A stretch of 64,000 nucleotides of DNA from Pelargonium tetragonum. Its lineage: Eukaryota > Streptophyta > Magnoliopsida > Geraniales > Geraniaceae. The stretch lies in contig JAYMTL010000079.1 of NCBI GenBank assembly GCA_036897445.1, positions 1-64,000 on the forward strand, read 5' to 3'. The notes under the pieces are model-generated. The model saw only the letters and a list, made by a program, of their open reading frames with translations, was not told where the DNA came from and searched no databases. A program made the position numbers and the translations under genes. Each line of letters opens with the position of its first letter. The stretch's first letter is position 1. Shown here one piece after another: positions 1 to 11,984 of the stretch.

Positions 1-11
1 GATTAGAGCCT

Positions 12-353
12 GTGACTTTCTTTACTGTGTTTGAAGTAAGGGGTCTCAGATTCTGGGGTTTTCCTCGATCGATCAATATAATAAGACAAATTCCTTTCTT
101 AGCCGGGTTCTCGTTAGCTAGTTTTTTCTTTTTGCCGTTATTTACCAATATTTATTTAAATTTAACAAGGAAAGTTGGGTATCCTAAACTGAAGCCTAGG
201 GATCTCAGAAAACACATTCTAATTCTCAGGTTCTATTCCAGCAAGTCAGAATCTTGGTTTTCGATATTGAGATTGAAAGTCTTGTCTTTTTATATTGAGA
301 CGGTTTTCAGTAAAAAGGGGATAGAGGCAAGTCAAGGCGTTATAGTCTTTTAA
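12..353 (+). other. longest open frame in the window, 113 codons, unsupported as a gene
   Basis: The frame opens with GTG and has no ATG, so translation is doubtful. The product would have one hydrophobic segment at about residues 27-44 and a basic remainder. I recognise no family. The hydrophobic part overlaps a copy of repeat module B, which also lies in an open frame on the minus strand at 3579-3761 with a similar hydrophobic run. A frame of this length is not surprising by chance in 64 kb of AT-rich DNA. It is recorded only because it overlaps a repeated module. Confidence 0.15.
70..150 (+). repeat. module B copy 1
   Basis: This is the window's first copy of module B. It carries TTCCTTTCTTAGC where the other copies have a TTTCTTAGCTTTGACTG-like core, then a T-rich tail. 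It overlaps the open frame at 12-353. Alignment to other copies was by eye, so the borders are approximate. Confidence 0.4.
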
Positions 354-704
354 CCCGTGACTTTCTTAGCCAAGTTTTACGGGTTATAGGTCAAAAGCCG
401 AGAGAAGGCTCTTTCGTTGAATAGGCAGAATACTGGTACAATTCTCGTTTCAAGTGAGGACAGGATATTTTGTAATGAGAGTAGGCCCGGCTTGCTTCGT
501 AAATTGAGTTTAGACTTCATTTAGAAACCCAATATGCACTCTTATCCTTGTTTTCGATTCCTGCTTTCAATTTCTTGCTTGATTTGCCCGATTTTGTCCT
601 TCTTCTTATGAATGATGAATCCTATACACTCTTTTCATTCTTGTTTTAGTTTCTTCTTTGCTTTTGTATTCTTTAAATTACTAAAAGTTTTTTTGATTAG
701 GAGT

Positions 705-890
705 AAGTATAAGTAAGATAGAGAGGGAGCAGCAGGGCAATAGGAGATTAGCCGTGAATGAATAGGGGAACCGGGTAGTATAGACAGTCTAATAAGATAT
801 AGTAGATAGGGTTTTCTTAATAAGGTATGGATGAGAATAGGTTTCTTTCTTATATCTTTTCTAGGTATAGTAGGTTTAACAGTAGGAGTC
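705..890 (+). repeat. module G copy 1
   Basis: The stretch starts with a purine-rich GGAGTAAG-type lead-in and includes GTGAATGAATAGGGGAA. It is similar in order and wording to 5475-5660. Module E follows at 1000 and F at 1210, the same order as at 10.3-11.2 kb. Confidence 0.45.
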
Positions 891-999
891 TGAGCTAAAG
901 GGACTAACACTATAATGAACAGGACTAAGACCCTATAGCGTATAGGGATAAGAATAGGGGGTGCTGGGTTATTTTAGTTGTATTCATTTAGGGTATCTT

Positions 1000-1110
1000 A
1001 CTCGTTGTACTATTTGTTTATCGATAGAGAGGTTGGAAGCCTAGGAAGGTTAGGAAGTAGTCCATCTTATCGAGTCAACCTACAAGTTTAGGAGGTCTTA
1101 TAGTAAAGAG
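1000..1110 (+). repeat. module E copy 1
   Basis: The head is diverged (TTGTTTATCGATAGAGAGG). The end is clear: TAGGAAGTAGTCCATCTTAT followed by CGAGTCAACC. It sits between G copy 1 and F copy 1. Confidence 0.55.
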
Positions 1111-1209
1111 GGGAAGGATAACAAACTTACCACACTGATACTACTTAACGGACCTACTCTTACTTGCTAAATCTTCATACTCTAACTCTTCTAAACCCGT
1201 ATCCTAGTC

Positions 1210-1560
1210 GTTTTCTTTCTTAAGAGAAGGAGCTCTTCTTCATTGCCTTAGTTTTGTATTCTGTATCTTCCTTGCTAGAGCTATGCCTTCTTCTTGATAT
1301 ACCTCTCTTTCTGCAGCCCTGGGTTACTCTTTCTTCTTATAGCTATTGTCTTACCTCATTCCTATTTGTGTACTAGTTAGGTTAGTTTGTACTGTACTAA
1401 TTCTTCTATTGTAGCTAGTGTGCTGTCAGGGGATACGGGTCTTAGTTAGTGTAGTTAGAGTCTTAGTACTTGAAGTTGAGGGGAGGCCTTAGAGTCTGGC
1501 TGGTATCCTCTCTTTTTGTAAAAGTTGATATAGAAATAGAAAATGTAGGATTCCCCCGTC
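1210..1560 (+). repeat. module F copy 1
   Basis: A C/T-rich stretch with TTATAGCTATTGTCTTACC, GTACTAGTTAGGTTAG, TGTACTGTACTAATTC and TATTGTAGCTAGTGTG, ending with CTCTCTTTTTGTAAAAG. The same words occur in the same order at 10770-11230. Confidence 0.6.
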
Positions 1561-1845
1561 AAATCTCAATAAAACTTCCCAAAAATCCTCTTAAATAGAT
1601 ATGAAAAGGGTACTCCCTACTACATGGAAAATGAATAAAAAAGGGCACTTTTGGCATAGAAAAATAGAAGAAACTTTTACCCTTAGTAAAAAGAGAAAGA
1701 ACTTAGATAATGTGTTTGTGAAATAGACTAAAAAGAAGTGGTAAGTAGCTTATAGAGATCTAGCTTCTGTAAATGTTCAAGCAACCTTGGAAAGAAAAGG
1801 AGCTTCAAGGTTCAAGTCAGTTTGCTAAAAGAGGTTTGCCTTCTT

Positions 1846-1950
1846 TTGTATAATGTATAAGCAAGCTTACCTCAGTGTCTTCTGCCTGTATCGGTGTAGA
1901 GTAGCCCTTAGATGTATAGGATATTTGTCTATCTTACTGACTAAATTCTT
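1846..1950 (+). repeat. module E copy 2
   Basis: It has the full head GTATAAGCAAGCTTACCTCA, shared almost without change with 44118-44140. Its end GTCTATCTTACTGACTAAA corresponds to ATCCACCTAACCGACTGAA in copy 4. Copy 1 lies 0.86 kb upstream with F between, so E-F-E forms a short array. Confidence 0.6.
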
Positions 1951-3500
1951 TATTCTTTCTTTGAAGTGAGTTGAAAGTCAGGCCTTTTCCTGTTTCAGGT
2001 ATAGCAGATTCACGGGAAAGTGATTTTAGTAAACAAAGTTGAAAAGAGATATCTAGTTTCCGGTTTTTGGGTTCAGATAGTTCAGTAGTAGTTAATAGAG
2101 AGGTCTTGTTACGAAAAAGGAGAGCTTTCATTTCAAAAGGAAGTTATTGAAAAGGGCATTAGAAAGAAAGAGGTCGAGCTCTTAAGCTTAAGATAGGTCA
2201 GTATATCCAGAAGAGTAAACAGACTCAGATGCAGCAGCTCCTTGTTTTTATATTTCCTAAGTTTTTTGTCGAAAAGTACAAGCTTTCATAGCGATACAAA
2301 AAGTAATTCTGGAGGAAGCAGCTCTCTAAGGGAAACCTTAGGAAATCTTGATGCTAAACGCCACCGGACTTCTTTCTTATTGAAACTGCAGATAATTGAT
2401 ATTCGGTGATTTTTGGTATTATTGTAAATAATTATAGTTTTTGTTGTTATCTTGAATCCTTTGGAATTTGTTGAAATCAATTTCAATCAAGTAGAGCTAG
2501 AGGAAAACTTTTCTAGGTTCTAGTCTAGTTAGTAACTCTCAAAGTGTACACCTAATGTTATAAAAGGAATCCTACTCCACAAAAGAAAATGTCCGCTTAT
2601 TTGCTTAACAAACTTTTCATTTAATAAGACGGGCTCCTTCGGAACTACTTTTAAAGTGCGCACTATATTAGAGAAAAACCTGCAGTCTAAATTACAACAC
2701 AACCTTAAACTAGCGGAGCTTCTCCTTCTTATTTGACCGGAAGGCTTTTATTAAATACTAAAAAGGGAGTCTTGTTCCTCTAAGGTTTCAGAGTTTTTTA
2801 CAAGGTAATGTAATTAAGATTTACCTTTGTATTTGTAGTAGAAACCCGATAAGATATGGATACCGAAGTCAGTTACAGCGTTAAAGAAAGTTCCCTTTTT
2901 TTTATAGTTTTATAGTAAGAGGGGAAGTCTAACTTTATAGGGCATCTTATTTAGAGGGTTAGGAAAGTTTCTGTTTCTCAAAAAAGGTAACAGTCAAAAG
3001 TCGTCTAGTTGCTGAAGTCAAAGGATTCTAAGTCAAAATCACTGGGGCGTTGGTGGGACTCGAGGTTTCTGGTAGGGATCAAGAGATTTGGAAGAGTCTA
3101 ATTCTAAAAAATAGAAAAATAGGGAGGGCCTCTGTTTAAAGCGATAAAAGTGTTAAGAGATTCCTGTATCAGTCTTTCAATTAGCTAGTTTGATTTTTCT
3201 ATAAAAACCGAGAAGAAATCTCTATCTAAAACCGGACTAGCTTACACCAAGTCACTTCTTTTTCCATTATACCCCTATCTCGTTATCTCGATCTATTAAA
3301 TTTAGGAACCTCCCTAAAACCAGGGAAACAAGATCCTTGACTTAGAACTTCATACCTTACTCTGAAGCTAAAAGAAGAACTGGCCTATCCTACATACCCC
3401 AAACGGAAACCTGCAACTCCTCAATGAAATACAAGGCTTTTCAATGAAAACTCGGAAAAAGAGATATACAGATCAAAAACACCTGAAGCTTTCTCCCTTA
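1951..3500. other. unassigned DNA
   Basis: No gene, RNA gene or clear module is visible. The stretch has many A/T runs and short purine/pyrimidine tracts. Small open frames at 1934-2131 and 2286-2486 on the minus strand show nothing recognisable. Confidence 0.6.
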
Positions 3501-3578
3501 AGATGCCAAGATGCCGCAGTTTAGGTACCTGCTGTTTATATTAGACCTATTTTACCCTCCATTTCTAACTTTCTATCC

Positions 3579-3761
3579 CTATCTCTTGCTAGCCCCACTT
3601 ATTCCCTTACCTACTCCTCTTCTTCTTGTTCTTGCTAATAAAAGACAGACGAGAAAGAAAGCAGCGGCTCCTCCAAGAAAGAAAGTACTTCCTAAAGTCA
3701 AAGCCCCTAAAAGTTGACGTATCGATTCAAAGAATGCCACTGTTTCTATCCAGAATCTCAA
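3579..3761 (-). other. short open frame over repeat module B, 60 codons
   Basis: The minus-strand frame starts with TTG. It would encode a hydrophobic stretch (about residues 16-44) followed by a short arginine-rich run. The hydrophobic part resembles, at both DNA and predicted peptide level, the corresponding part of the frame at 12-353. That may mean module B derives from a membrane-protein-like sequence. No family is recognised and other copies of the module are not open. It should not be treated as a gene without further evidence. Confidence 0.15.
3640..3760 (-). repeat. module B copy 2, minus strand
   Basis: Read on the minus strand it has GGCATTCTTTGAATCGAT, then a core with GGGGCTTTGACTTTAGG, then a C/T-rich tail. 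This order (GCATT, GAATC, TTTGACT) is the module B layout seen at 54.6 and 60.7 kb. Confidence 0.45.
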
Positions 3762-4906
3762 ATATCACAAGCGCTTAGTGCTATCTATATGACTCATTTC
3801 ACAACCCCTCTATCTAAATTTGAATTCTTCATTGAGAACCCTGCTACAGAGTTAGAGACTAGCTTCTTGAGCCAAGATGCACTTCTACGAAACTGCCTAC
3901 TACTTAATTGAATTATATATTCTCTTTCTCATCCTTTTTTATTTTATCTATTTACTTCAAGCTTGACCTTAACTCAGCTAGAATATAGGGACGAATTCAA
4001 ACGATACCCAGCTACTTCAAGTTTAGTTTATAGGAACCCTTCAACTCTATCCAATTAAGGAAAACTCCAACGAGACCCGTAGCACTTCTCAGACTCGGAA
4101 ACCTCTAGATCCACTAGTAAAAGCAAAAAATCCAATAACAAGACAGGAATTCTAAACTCAAGTTACGAAACAGAACCCGCCTTTACGAATACCCCGGAAA
4201 ACCCTAGCATTCGAAAACAAAGCTACTTAAACTTAAAGAAATCGAGGAATTTCTTGTCAAAACCTGTTTCAAAAGTAAGACATATCAAAGGTAATCCTAT
4301 CGAAGTGACTTTCCACACGTTCTAGAATGTTCTTTTTATGCAGTTAGGGTCTTAAGGTACTATACGGCTTGATAAGAGCCTCTTAGTTAACACTCTCTTG
4401 TATTCAACTTTGTTTCCTAAAACCCTTGTCTCGTTAAGAACCTTTAAGGGATTTTTACATATAAGGCGACCTTAGATTTTCCAAAAAGAGAGTCCCGCTA
4501 TTAGCTAAATTTCTTACTAGGAACTCCAGTTTCACTTTTCAATCCTATAAAAAAAAATCTTAGTTATGTTCTATAAGATTATTCTTTAAGTATCAAAGAA
4601 ATTGAGTTGCTCTCACACGGGTTTTAGGAAAGTCATTTTCATTTCAGTACAATAGCGATTTTTTAGGGTACCTTGTTAGGGTAATAACTAAAAGGAAGTT
4701 TTTTCTCTAAGGTTTTTTTATATTCCCAATGCTTGTTACCCCACGTCAACAAGGTAGGATCTAAGTTTAAGAGTTTGTAAAGATTCAAAAAAGTTCTAGG
4801 GATTCCCCTAGTATTAGAGTCAATTTAGTCAAAGGTATTTAAGGGGTCTGCTCTTTAGCTCTTCAGCCAAGGGCAGGTCATTTTTAATAAGGTTGGGAAA
4901 GTCTCT

Positions 4907-4921
4907 AAGCAAGCTTACCTC
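4907..4921 (+). repeat. isolated module E head
   Basis: The exact 15-mer AAGCAAGCTTACCTC also occurs at 1859-1873 and 44125-44139. The rest of module E is not visible here. Confidence 0.6.
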
Positions 4922-5258
4922 TTTTTGAATTTACTACCTAATGGGTCGAAGAGAAAAAGACGGAAGTCTCGAATCGGACTATACTAAACTAAGTACTTTT
5001 TTGAATCTTTTATTTGTTTTTTAAAATCCCGTAAGTGCCGCGACTTACGTTGCTAAGGACCTTCTTACTCATTTTTTAGGGGCCCCCTTGAAAGTTTTTA
5101 TATATCTATATAGAAAGAATATAGGGCGCAAAAACTGGATTTCTTTGCTTTTGTACCTTTCTTATCCACTTGTTAATTACTCATAGCTAGCTTACTCTGT
5201 ACCTGTACACCTTTTTTGATAGCTAGACCCCTATTAACCTTCTTGTTGACCTATCTTT

Positions 5259-5285
5259 TAACTATATACTATTTATAGTATAGTT
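5259..5285. repeat. AT-rich imperfect inverted repeat
   Basis: AACTATATACTAT is followed after two bases by ATAGTATAGTT. The arms pair over about 11 bases with a two-base bulge. It could form a hairpin but nothing next to it suggests a terminator or RNA end. Confidence 0.5.
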
Positions 5286-5474
5286 ATGTGTGGCATAAGG
5301 GGATTCAGTCTCTTAAACGAGACCCTTCTTCTACAGTCTACAGATTGTGGATATTCAAATTGTGAGGAATTTTTAATCCTTTTTAGTAGTTAAAGGTTAG
5401 TCGATTTATATGGAGGGTCACCTTTCTTTGTTCTCTTCTTTCTTTAAGTTCTAGATTCTTCTTTGTGCTAGGAG

Positions 5475-5660
5475 GGGCAGAAGGAGTAGCTAGAGCAATA
5501 GTAAAAGCTATACCGTCTTATGTGAATAGGGGAAGCAGTAAGAGAGCTACTATCTTATTCTAGTTCGTTTGTATTAGTTAGTATACTAGGTATAATAGAT
5601 AGGTTTCTTGGAGTAGTTCATTATGGAAGATAGTATAATAGGTAAATAGGAGGTGTAATA
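5475..5660 (+). repeat. module G copy 2
   Basis: It contains GGAGTAGCTAGAGCAATAG and GTGAATAGGGGAAGCAGTAA, which line up with copy 1 and with 44165-44350. Module E follows at 5680. Confidence 0.5.
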
Positions 5661-5679
5661 GATAGTCAAAGTTGTAGGT

Positions 5680-5795
5680 ATATTCTTGTACTATGAGCTT
5701 ATCGCTAGGGAAGGTGAAACCCTTATACGTATAGGAAGTCATCCCCCTTACCGACTAAACCGCTTCGTTTACGAGGTTGTTGTTTGGATATGATA
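5680..5795 (+). repeat. module E copy 3
   Basis: It contains CTATGAGCTTATCGCTAGGG, then ATAGGAAGTCATCCCCCTTA, then CCGACTAAACC. Further downstream GATAACGCATAGAGG resembles the sequence after copy 5, so similarity may run on for another 60 bases. Confidence 0.6.
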
Positions 5796-8700
5796 ACGCA
5801 TAGAGGGTACATACTATAGCACCGCCAGCTGATACTGATTCGGACGCAGGACTCTTTAAAAAGTAACCGGTTAATGAAGTACTGACACTTTATTTTGTTT
5901 ATCACTTGAGGAGAAGCTTTTCTAGAAAAAGGGATAGAATTCTTTATTTTTGTTTGGAGGAATCTAAAAAAAGGGTTCGGTATGGTTCAATTTCTCCTTC
6001 TTTATTGCCTACAATAAAAATTTCGAGTATATATTAACCTTTAGTTAGAAAGGGCAGGTACCCGCTTAATGTCTAGCTCTTTTTATAGTTATGAGTGAAA
6101 AGGGGTCCTTGCCTTGGAAAAGTAGATTTCGAATTTACCTGGGCCCAAAAAAGTTAGTGTATAATAAGAAATGAAACTTAGTGATACGCTTCATAAGAAA
6201 ACAAGACAGAAACCCCTTGTTTACTTTCTTTTCTTTGATAGGAAAAAACTCTTGTAAGTTCAAAACTATTCAGAAAAAAGATAGAATTTGAGAAAAAGTC
6301 AATTTTTAGTAGCTTTTCCTTTGCGGCTTCTTCCTTTTGGTAGATACGAAAGCGCCAGCATACCCGTACCATCGTTATATTAGGAAAGGCTCAACTTTCG
6401 AGAGAATCTAGGAGAGCTCCCAGGAAGAAAAGAGAGGTCTATTAACAGAATTAGTAGTAGTACTTAGTTGGTTATAAAAAGAATGATATAATAAGGATTC
6501 CAGTCCTTTCTTCTATCTATTAGTGGGGAGGGGGAAAAGTAAATAGAAATGAAATAGAAATGAGTAGGAATTCTCGAGCCTAGGAAATGAAGTGCGGGAA
6601 TCTAAAGACTCTAAATAGCAACCGCTTAAAAAGAAAATATACTTATAAGTAAGTCCGATAAATACCAAATATCCTTTTTTACGGAGCACTCTAACTAAGG
6701 AGCTTCAAAGGTTTCTTTTTAGGAAGATGAGTTTAGGGGAGTAAATCAGGGGTAAACCTTACGCCCAGTCTTAAGATCTTAAGGAGTTCTCTAAGAAGCC
6801 TTTCATTTCCTAGAGTTCTACTAGTCTGTTATAGATTCTATCTCAGCGGGTGCCCTGTAAAGAAGTCCACTAAAAGGCAAAACTTTTGGAGATTCTAATG
6901 ATTCGAGTAGGAAGTCAACTAACGAGAAACTGAGATAGTTTGACAAGAGACCCTCAAAGGAAAAAAGTCTAGTTTCTTAAAGTGGATAAGAAACATAGTA
7001 AATCTTGATGTTAAAAGCTTCAAAAGGAAACCGTATAAAGGAGAAAAGACATTCAAGAACTAAGGTACTGTTCTATTTCATCTAGATCTATTCCTACCTT
7101 TCCTGTAGGGTAAACAACTGGGAATAAGTAAGAATCAAATCTAGTACATACAAGGCCCTTTTGAGAAGCTCTTTTTTAAGGCTTGCTTTGTAACCAAGGG
7201 TTTGATTTTTCGTAAGTAAAGAGGAAGATAATAGGTTAAGAGGATTTAGAAAGAGGTCTTCTGTATTGTTCTGCTTATTTTAGAGTATCTGGAACAAGAA
7301 ATAAATAAGAAATCCTAGGCAGAGTCTACTCGCGTTGTTCCTGTTTACAAGGTTTCCCTTGTCGGTATAAGGAATAATCTCACTCTAAAGCTAAAGTTCG
7401 ATAGTAAAGTAGAAAGGAGTAGTTCTTACCCAAATTAAGAGAGTGATTTTTTTCCTAATTCTGTGCCGCTAAGGTTTCCAATGCTTCTTTTCTTGAGAGT
7501 TTCTCCTTTTTTTTTTCAGTCTATTTGAAAGCAAGTCAAAGGGAACTTCGATATGTTTATTAAAGTCAAAAGTCAAATCCCCTTTATAATTCTAATAGAA
7601 AACCCTGGAATCTAAGTAGTCAAAACCTCTATTACTGGAATTCTTAGAAGCCTCTCAAGCAGCTATAATCATTTACATTTGTTACTTCTCTTTACTTATT
7701 CATAAAACCCGTCTCAAGAGCTATCACTTTCTTATGGGTTCTCGATGTCTTATGCTTCCGAGCTGCATTTCCTGTCTTATCTTAGTGCAGCCTCTTTTTG
7801 TGGCTTTCTAATTGTATATTAGTAAGAAGATCTAAATTAGATAGTTTTGGGGTGTAATAGTCTTGGTATTTCTGGGGGATTCCTTTACTGTTGTTATGGT
7901 TCCCTGTACTTCATTTAGGTATAATCTTGTTAGAAATTAGTATAGAAGGAAGTCTATACCTAATAGATGTATATTTGATTATTATACGTATCTATTACAT
8001 TAGTTATTAAAGAGTTATAAACATAGTGTACTATTACATAGTATATCTCCTATCTACTACCTCGATGTCTAGTACAAGACCCTCTTAGCCTACTCCCACA
8101 CATATTTCAACTCTACTACTTTTCCTTTTACTATTCTTCCCTTCTTTACTTCTCCTAAAACTCCTAATACAAAGAACAACTATATAATACCTATTCCTTA
8201 TAAACTTCAAGTGACCCTACGGAGTTTAGTCTTAGGAACAAGGGAACATACACTAAAAAACCCTCCCATCAAGAAACAAATAACGGAATACAAAGAAAAC
8301 AATGCTAACATGACTATCTAGAATAGCTTTGATCACCAGTTTCGAGACTTAGGTAGGTGGTGCCTATTCTATTTGACATCCATCTTTACTATAAGTTACT
8401 TGCTTCTTCAGATCTATCACTTTCTTCTACTTTGTGTCCCCTATTTCTTTACTTTAGTTGAAACCAGACCCCTACTAACTAAAACCCAGATTCTGGATAT
8501 CCCTATTAGATTGATATATAAATTCTCGATCCTATATAGCACCTTGGATTTTCAAAGCAATTTATAAAACCTAGCTACAATGGATTCTGAGGGCTAGAGC
8601 TTGCCACTATTGACTGAAGCCCCGCGTTCGAGTAACTTCTCTTATGCAACTGCCACGAATCTAGATTTTCATAAGAGTTCCGCGGGGATACATATACGGA

Positions 8701-9454
8701 AACCCTTTCAACTCAATTTTTTACTTAACTTACGCACGAACGTGCTGTAGCAGGCCTTGAATTAAAAAATCAAAGTATATTACGGGCACCCTTACTGTGA
8801 GCATTCACCCCCAAGCTTTTATCAAGAGTATATAGGTATAGAGAATTTTCAGTCCACAGCGCTTTATTCCCTCTATTCTCCATAATCCCTAGCAGCATGC
8901 CCCTAATTGCTATAAAAAGCAAGACTCATTCATATCAAACTTATTCTGAGTATACCTTTGACTCATACCTGTACTCTGCTCCAAAACCTTTCTGAGAGCT
9001 AGACCGATACTCTTTATCGATATCTCTTTTAGTACAACAAACTTCAACAACCTACTCTAATAATAAAGTTTTCATTTAGACTCGATACTCGGAACCCTAA
9101 AAACAAAGGAACAAACGTTAACAGCAACTAAGGTAACGAAGTTAAAGACTTTTCAGTAAAAGCAAAGTTTTGTAAGAATATAGGAATACAGATTCCAGTA
9201 AACACAACTGAAGTTTTATACCTAGAATGCTTAGAATATCCCTTTCTTATGTTTAGGTACCTAGTAGCTCCCCTCTACCTGACCCGCTTCAAACCCGAAA
9301 AACTTTCCTATCCTCCTTTTTGAATTGAATTGCTTTAGAGCTTATAGATTGGGAAGAGACTCCCTTTTTCTTTTAGAATCTCCAAAGCTTCCTAATTTAG
9401 CTTCATCCGCTTTAGAATTGGAAACCAAGATACATAAAAAAGCAACTCCTCCCT
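5796..9454. other. unassigned DNA with weak module traces
   Basis: A B-like trace occurs near 7060 and an E-like trace on the minus strand near 9010-9055. Otherwise no gene or RNA is recognisable. The open frame at 8373-8567 is short and resembles nothing I know. Confidence 0.5.
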
Positions 9455-9525
9455 AAGCCTTTCCTTTACAGTCAAAGCTAATAACAATGTTTACGGATTC
9501 AGGCAAACCAGCCTACTTATTATAA
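9455..9525 (-). repeat. module B copy 3, minus strand
   Basis: On the minus strand it reads TGAATCCGTAAACATTG followed by TTATTAGCTTTGACTG. This matches the copy at 53655 (TGAATCCTAAACAGG then TTAGCTTTGGCTG) over about 40 bases with few changes, so it is one of the clearer copies. Confidence 0.6.
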
Positions 9526-10329
9526 CCTATAACCTTTCATACTTAGGGCTTAAAACCGGAACACTCACTATCTCGTTTAGTACAAACTTTTGGAAAAACA
9601 CTCTAACTAAGAACTACAAAGGGTTCAAATCCAAACTCTTAGAAAACTAGCTAAACCGAGGTCACTTTCTTTTCAATTCAGGCTTTTCCCTAAAAGCTCT
9701 TAGAAACCCAGGAAGCTAGAAGCAGAGCAGCTGCAGCTACTGAATTCCCTGCAACTTGCTGAGAAAACTTACCTTTCATTACGACCTGTCAAATCTAAAC
9801 TCCATTGCTAGCTTTCTTAGGGACCTCTTTCTGACAAGAACCTTCTAATTGCATTACCTCAATCTGAAAGGAGCCCCTTTTTCAACTCCCTCTTTCTTAT
9901 TTACAATACCTTCGCTTCGCACCTCACTTCAGTTACTTTCTTTTAGATTAGAGTATCCGTTAATTGCATTACCTTGGAGTTTAGGAATTGTAGTGGTATA
10001 GATAAATAGGGATAACACATGAATGAGCATCAGCACTTGCATCTACATCTGCTGCTGACTTACTCGACTTCACAGGCTTCACGGACCCACTGCTGCTTTG
10101 ACTTAGTCTTAATTGGCTTAGTACCTGTCCTATAAGCTAGACTTGCTATAGCAATATCTACACTCTTCTTCTGCGCTATATCTGTGCCTGCAGTTAGTGT
10201 CTTCTTCTTATAAGATATGCCTGTCTTAGCCTTGAGTTACTGTATTCTTCTTCGACTTCTTATTAGTTTGACCTACTCTTTGCTCTCTTTGTTTGAGTTA
10301 GAGATTCCTTCCTTGTTGTACTAGCTTGA

Positions 10330-10560
10330 GGGGTAATCAAAGTCACTATACCCGAGCCCTATGAATAGGGAATAGAGGGACATCTAGCTATAGGGAGTAT
10401 AGAAAGGAGTCTTAGCTAGACTAATTAGGGGATCAGGCTACTAGAAAGAGGTATGGGAAGCATTCTTCTATAGGATAGGGATCAATTGTAGCTGCTGTAT
10501 TACTAGATAGGCATACCGTTAGAGTAGGTATTAGGTATATAGATGTTAGTTCATATAAGC
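10330..10560 (+). repeat. module G copy 3
   Basis: A diverged copy recognised by CTATGAATAGGGAATAGAGG, GGGAAGCATTC and the TAG-rich tail shared with the other G copies. Between it and the next E module lies the repeated 16-mer TAAGGGCTTTCGCACC. Confidence 0.4.
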
Positions 10561-10575
10561 TGACCTTAGGGGGTT

Positions 10576-10591
10576 TAAGGGCTTTCGCACC
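10576..10591 (+). repeat. dispersed exact 16-mer, copy 1
   Basis: TAAGGGCTTTCGCACC also occurs at 35141-35156 and 42130-42145. In copies 1 and 3 the match extends to TTTAAGGGCTTTCGCACCTT. Confidence 0.85.
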
Positions 10592-10639
10592 TTATATTGT
10601 AGTAGTTGTATTGTTAGATTTTCTTAGTGTCTTTCAAGG

Positions 10640-10755
10640 TTCCTCTTTGCGCTATGGAGCTTATCAAGTATAGAGGGTAGTTCCTTAGCTGTATGGGATA
10701 GTATCCACCTAACCGACTGAACCAAAAAGTGACGGAGGTCTTAGCAATAGACTTG
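10640..10755 (+). repeat. module E copy 4
   Basis: A well preserved copy: GCTATGGAGCTTATCAAG, then TATAGAGGG, then GGGATAGTATCCACCTAACC followed by GACTGAACC. It has close agreement with the minus-strand copy at 63715 and is followed by module F. Confidence 0.65.
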
Positions 10756-10769
10756 TTTATCATAGAGTT

Positions 10770-11230
10770 TGAATGAGCATCAGCAAATACATCTACTTCT
10801 TCTTTCTTTCATTCTTTGGGTTTGAGCTAGACCTACAATCTTCTTCATCATGTTCATGATACCTCTCTTCTCCTGTGCTATACCTGGAGCTAATGTCTTA
10901 CTCTTCTTATTGCAGCCTGTAGTTCTTGTAGCTATTGACCTGTTCTTATTGTACTAGTTAGATATTTTTAGTTAGTGCGGTGTACTGTACTAACTCATTG
11001 TTCTACTGTAGCTATGGTGTGTTAGCCAGTATAAGGAGTATAGTAAAGTATACACTATGCGGTATAGAGTTACTACAGGTTAATGGTTAATAGAGGATTG
11101 TAATGTATTGTATTCGCATGTTATATGGGTGTTAGAGATTGAGAGGGAAGTCGTAGCTCTGACCTCTCTCTTTTTAGTAAAGTTTATAGAAAAAGCAGGA
11201 TTCACCCTATACAGAAACCGAAGAAAACCC
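10770..11230 (+). repeat. module F copy 2
   Basis: It contains TTGTAGCTATTGACCTG, TGTACTAGTTAGATA, TGTACTGTACTAACTC, TACTGTAGCTATGGTG and CTCTCTTTTTAGTAAAG in the same order as copy 1. A related stretch (10020-10320) also begins with GAATGAGCATCAGCA, found again at 10770, so a further diverged copy may precede it. Confidence 0.6.
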
Positions 11231-11984
11231 CTTCTTTTAGGCCGGATACTAAGTTAAAAAAGTAGGGTTGCTCTATACCGAAACTCAAATCGTATTTAGT
11301 TAACAAAAGCAGATCCCCTTTAGAAAAGTACTAAAAAGTCTAAGAAATTCCTTACAAGTCTACCCCTTTTTGCTCGATTTGAGATAGAAAGCCTAGTATT
11401 CACCCTGTGTAAAATCAATAAGTAAGAAATCCCCTTGAAATAGGGATTCATCCTTTGAGACCGACGAAAATTTATCCTTTATAACACAAGCATTTCCCTT
11501 CTAGATTCTGTTCTCTATTCTAAATTGAAATCCAAATCTCATAAATCGAAGCGAAGAATCCTTCAGCTGCTTGACTTTACCGATCAGGCCCCGTTGGAAC
11601 TGCTTTCTTGGACTCGCGAGTACACTGATTGCCCCTAAACTTTACCATAGGATAAGGCCTTAGTGGAAACCATTTTAGGATTGACACCCTTAAAAAGTAT
11701 AAAGAAATTCTTTCAAATATCGAGTTTTAGTATTGAAAGCCGGACCCCTATTTGTTTTGCCGTAATGTGCCTTCAACCAGTGTCTCTTAACAAGAGTTAG
11801 CAAAATTTGTTTGCCTTTCTTCCTTTGTTGCTTGAGTGAGATTCTCTATTCTTTATATGAGATGTATGAGACTGAACTTTTCTGAGTAGAGAGTTCGGAA
11901 GGAGACATAGCATTAGCAGAAGGAACTGTACCTAACTTATAATGGGTGATAGAGCTTTTTTTAGTTAGTATCTTAACTGTCTTA

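Larger units (their letters stand above)
3762..5474. other. unassigned DNA with an isolated E head
   Basis: Apart from the E head at 4907 and the hairpin at 5259 I see nothing to annotate. A GGGGCCCCC-type motif sits at 5079-5088. Confidence 0.55.

Noticed and set aside
3511-3911. Two adjacent plus-strand open frames (3511-3717 and 3714-3911) overlapping by 4 bases, resembling a small operon
   Set aside because: No homology is recognised, the first is antisense to a copy of repeat module B, and such short frames are expected by chance in this much DNA.
10577-10591. Resemblance of GGGCTTTCGCACC to a conserved small-subunit rRNA segment in reverse complement
   Set aside because: Only about a dozen bases agree and no surrounding rRNA sequence is present at any of the three sites.
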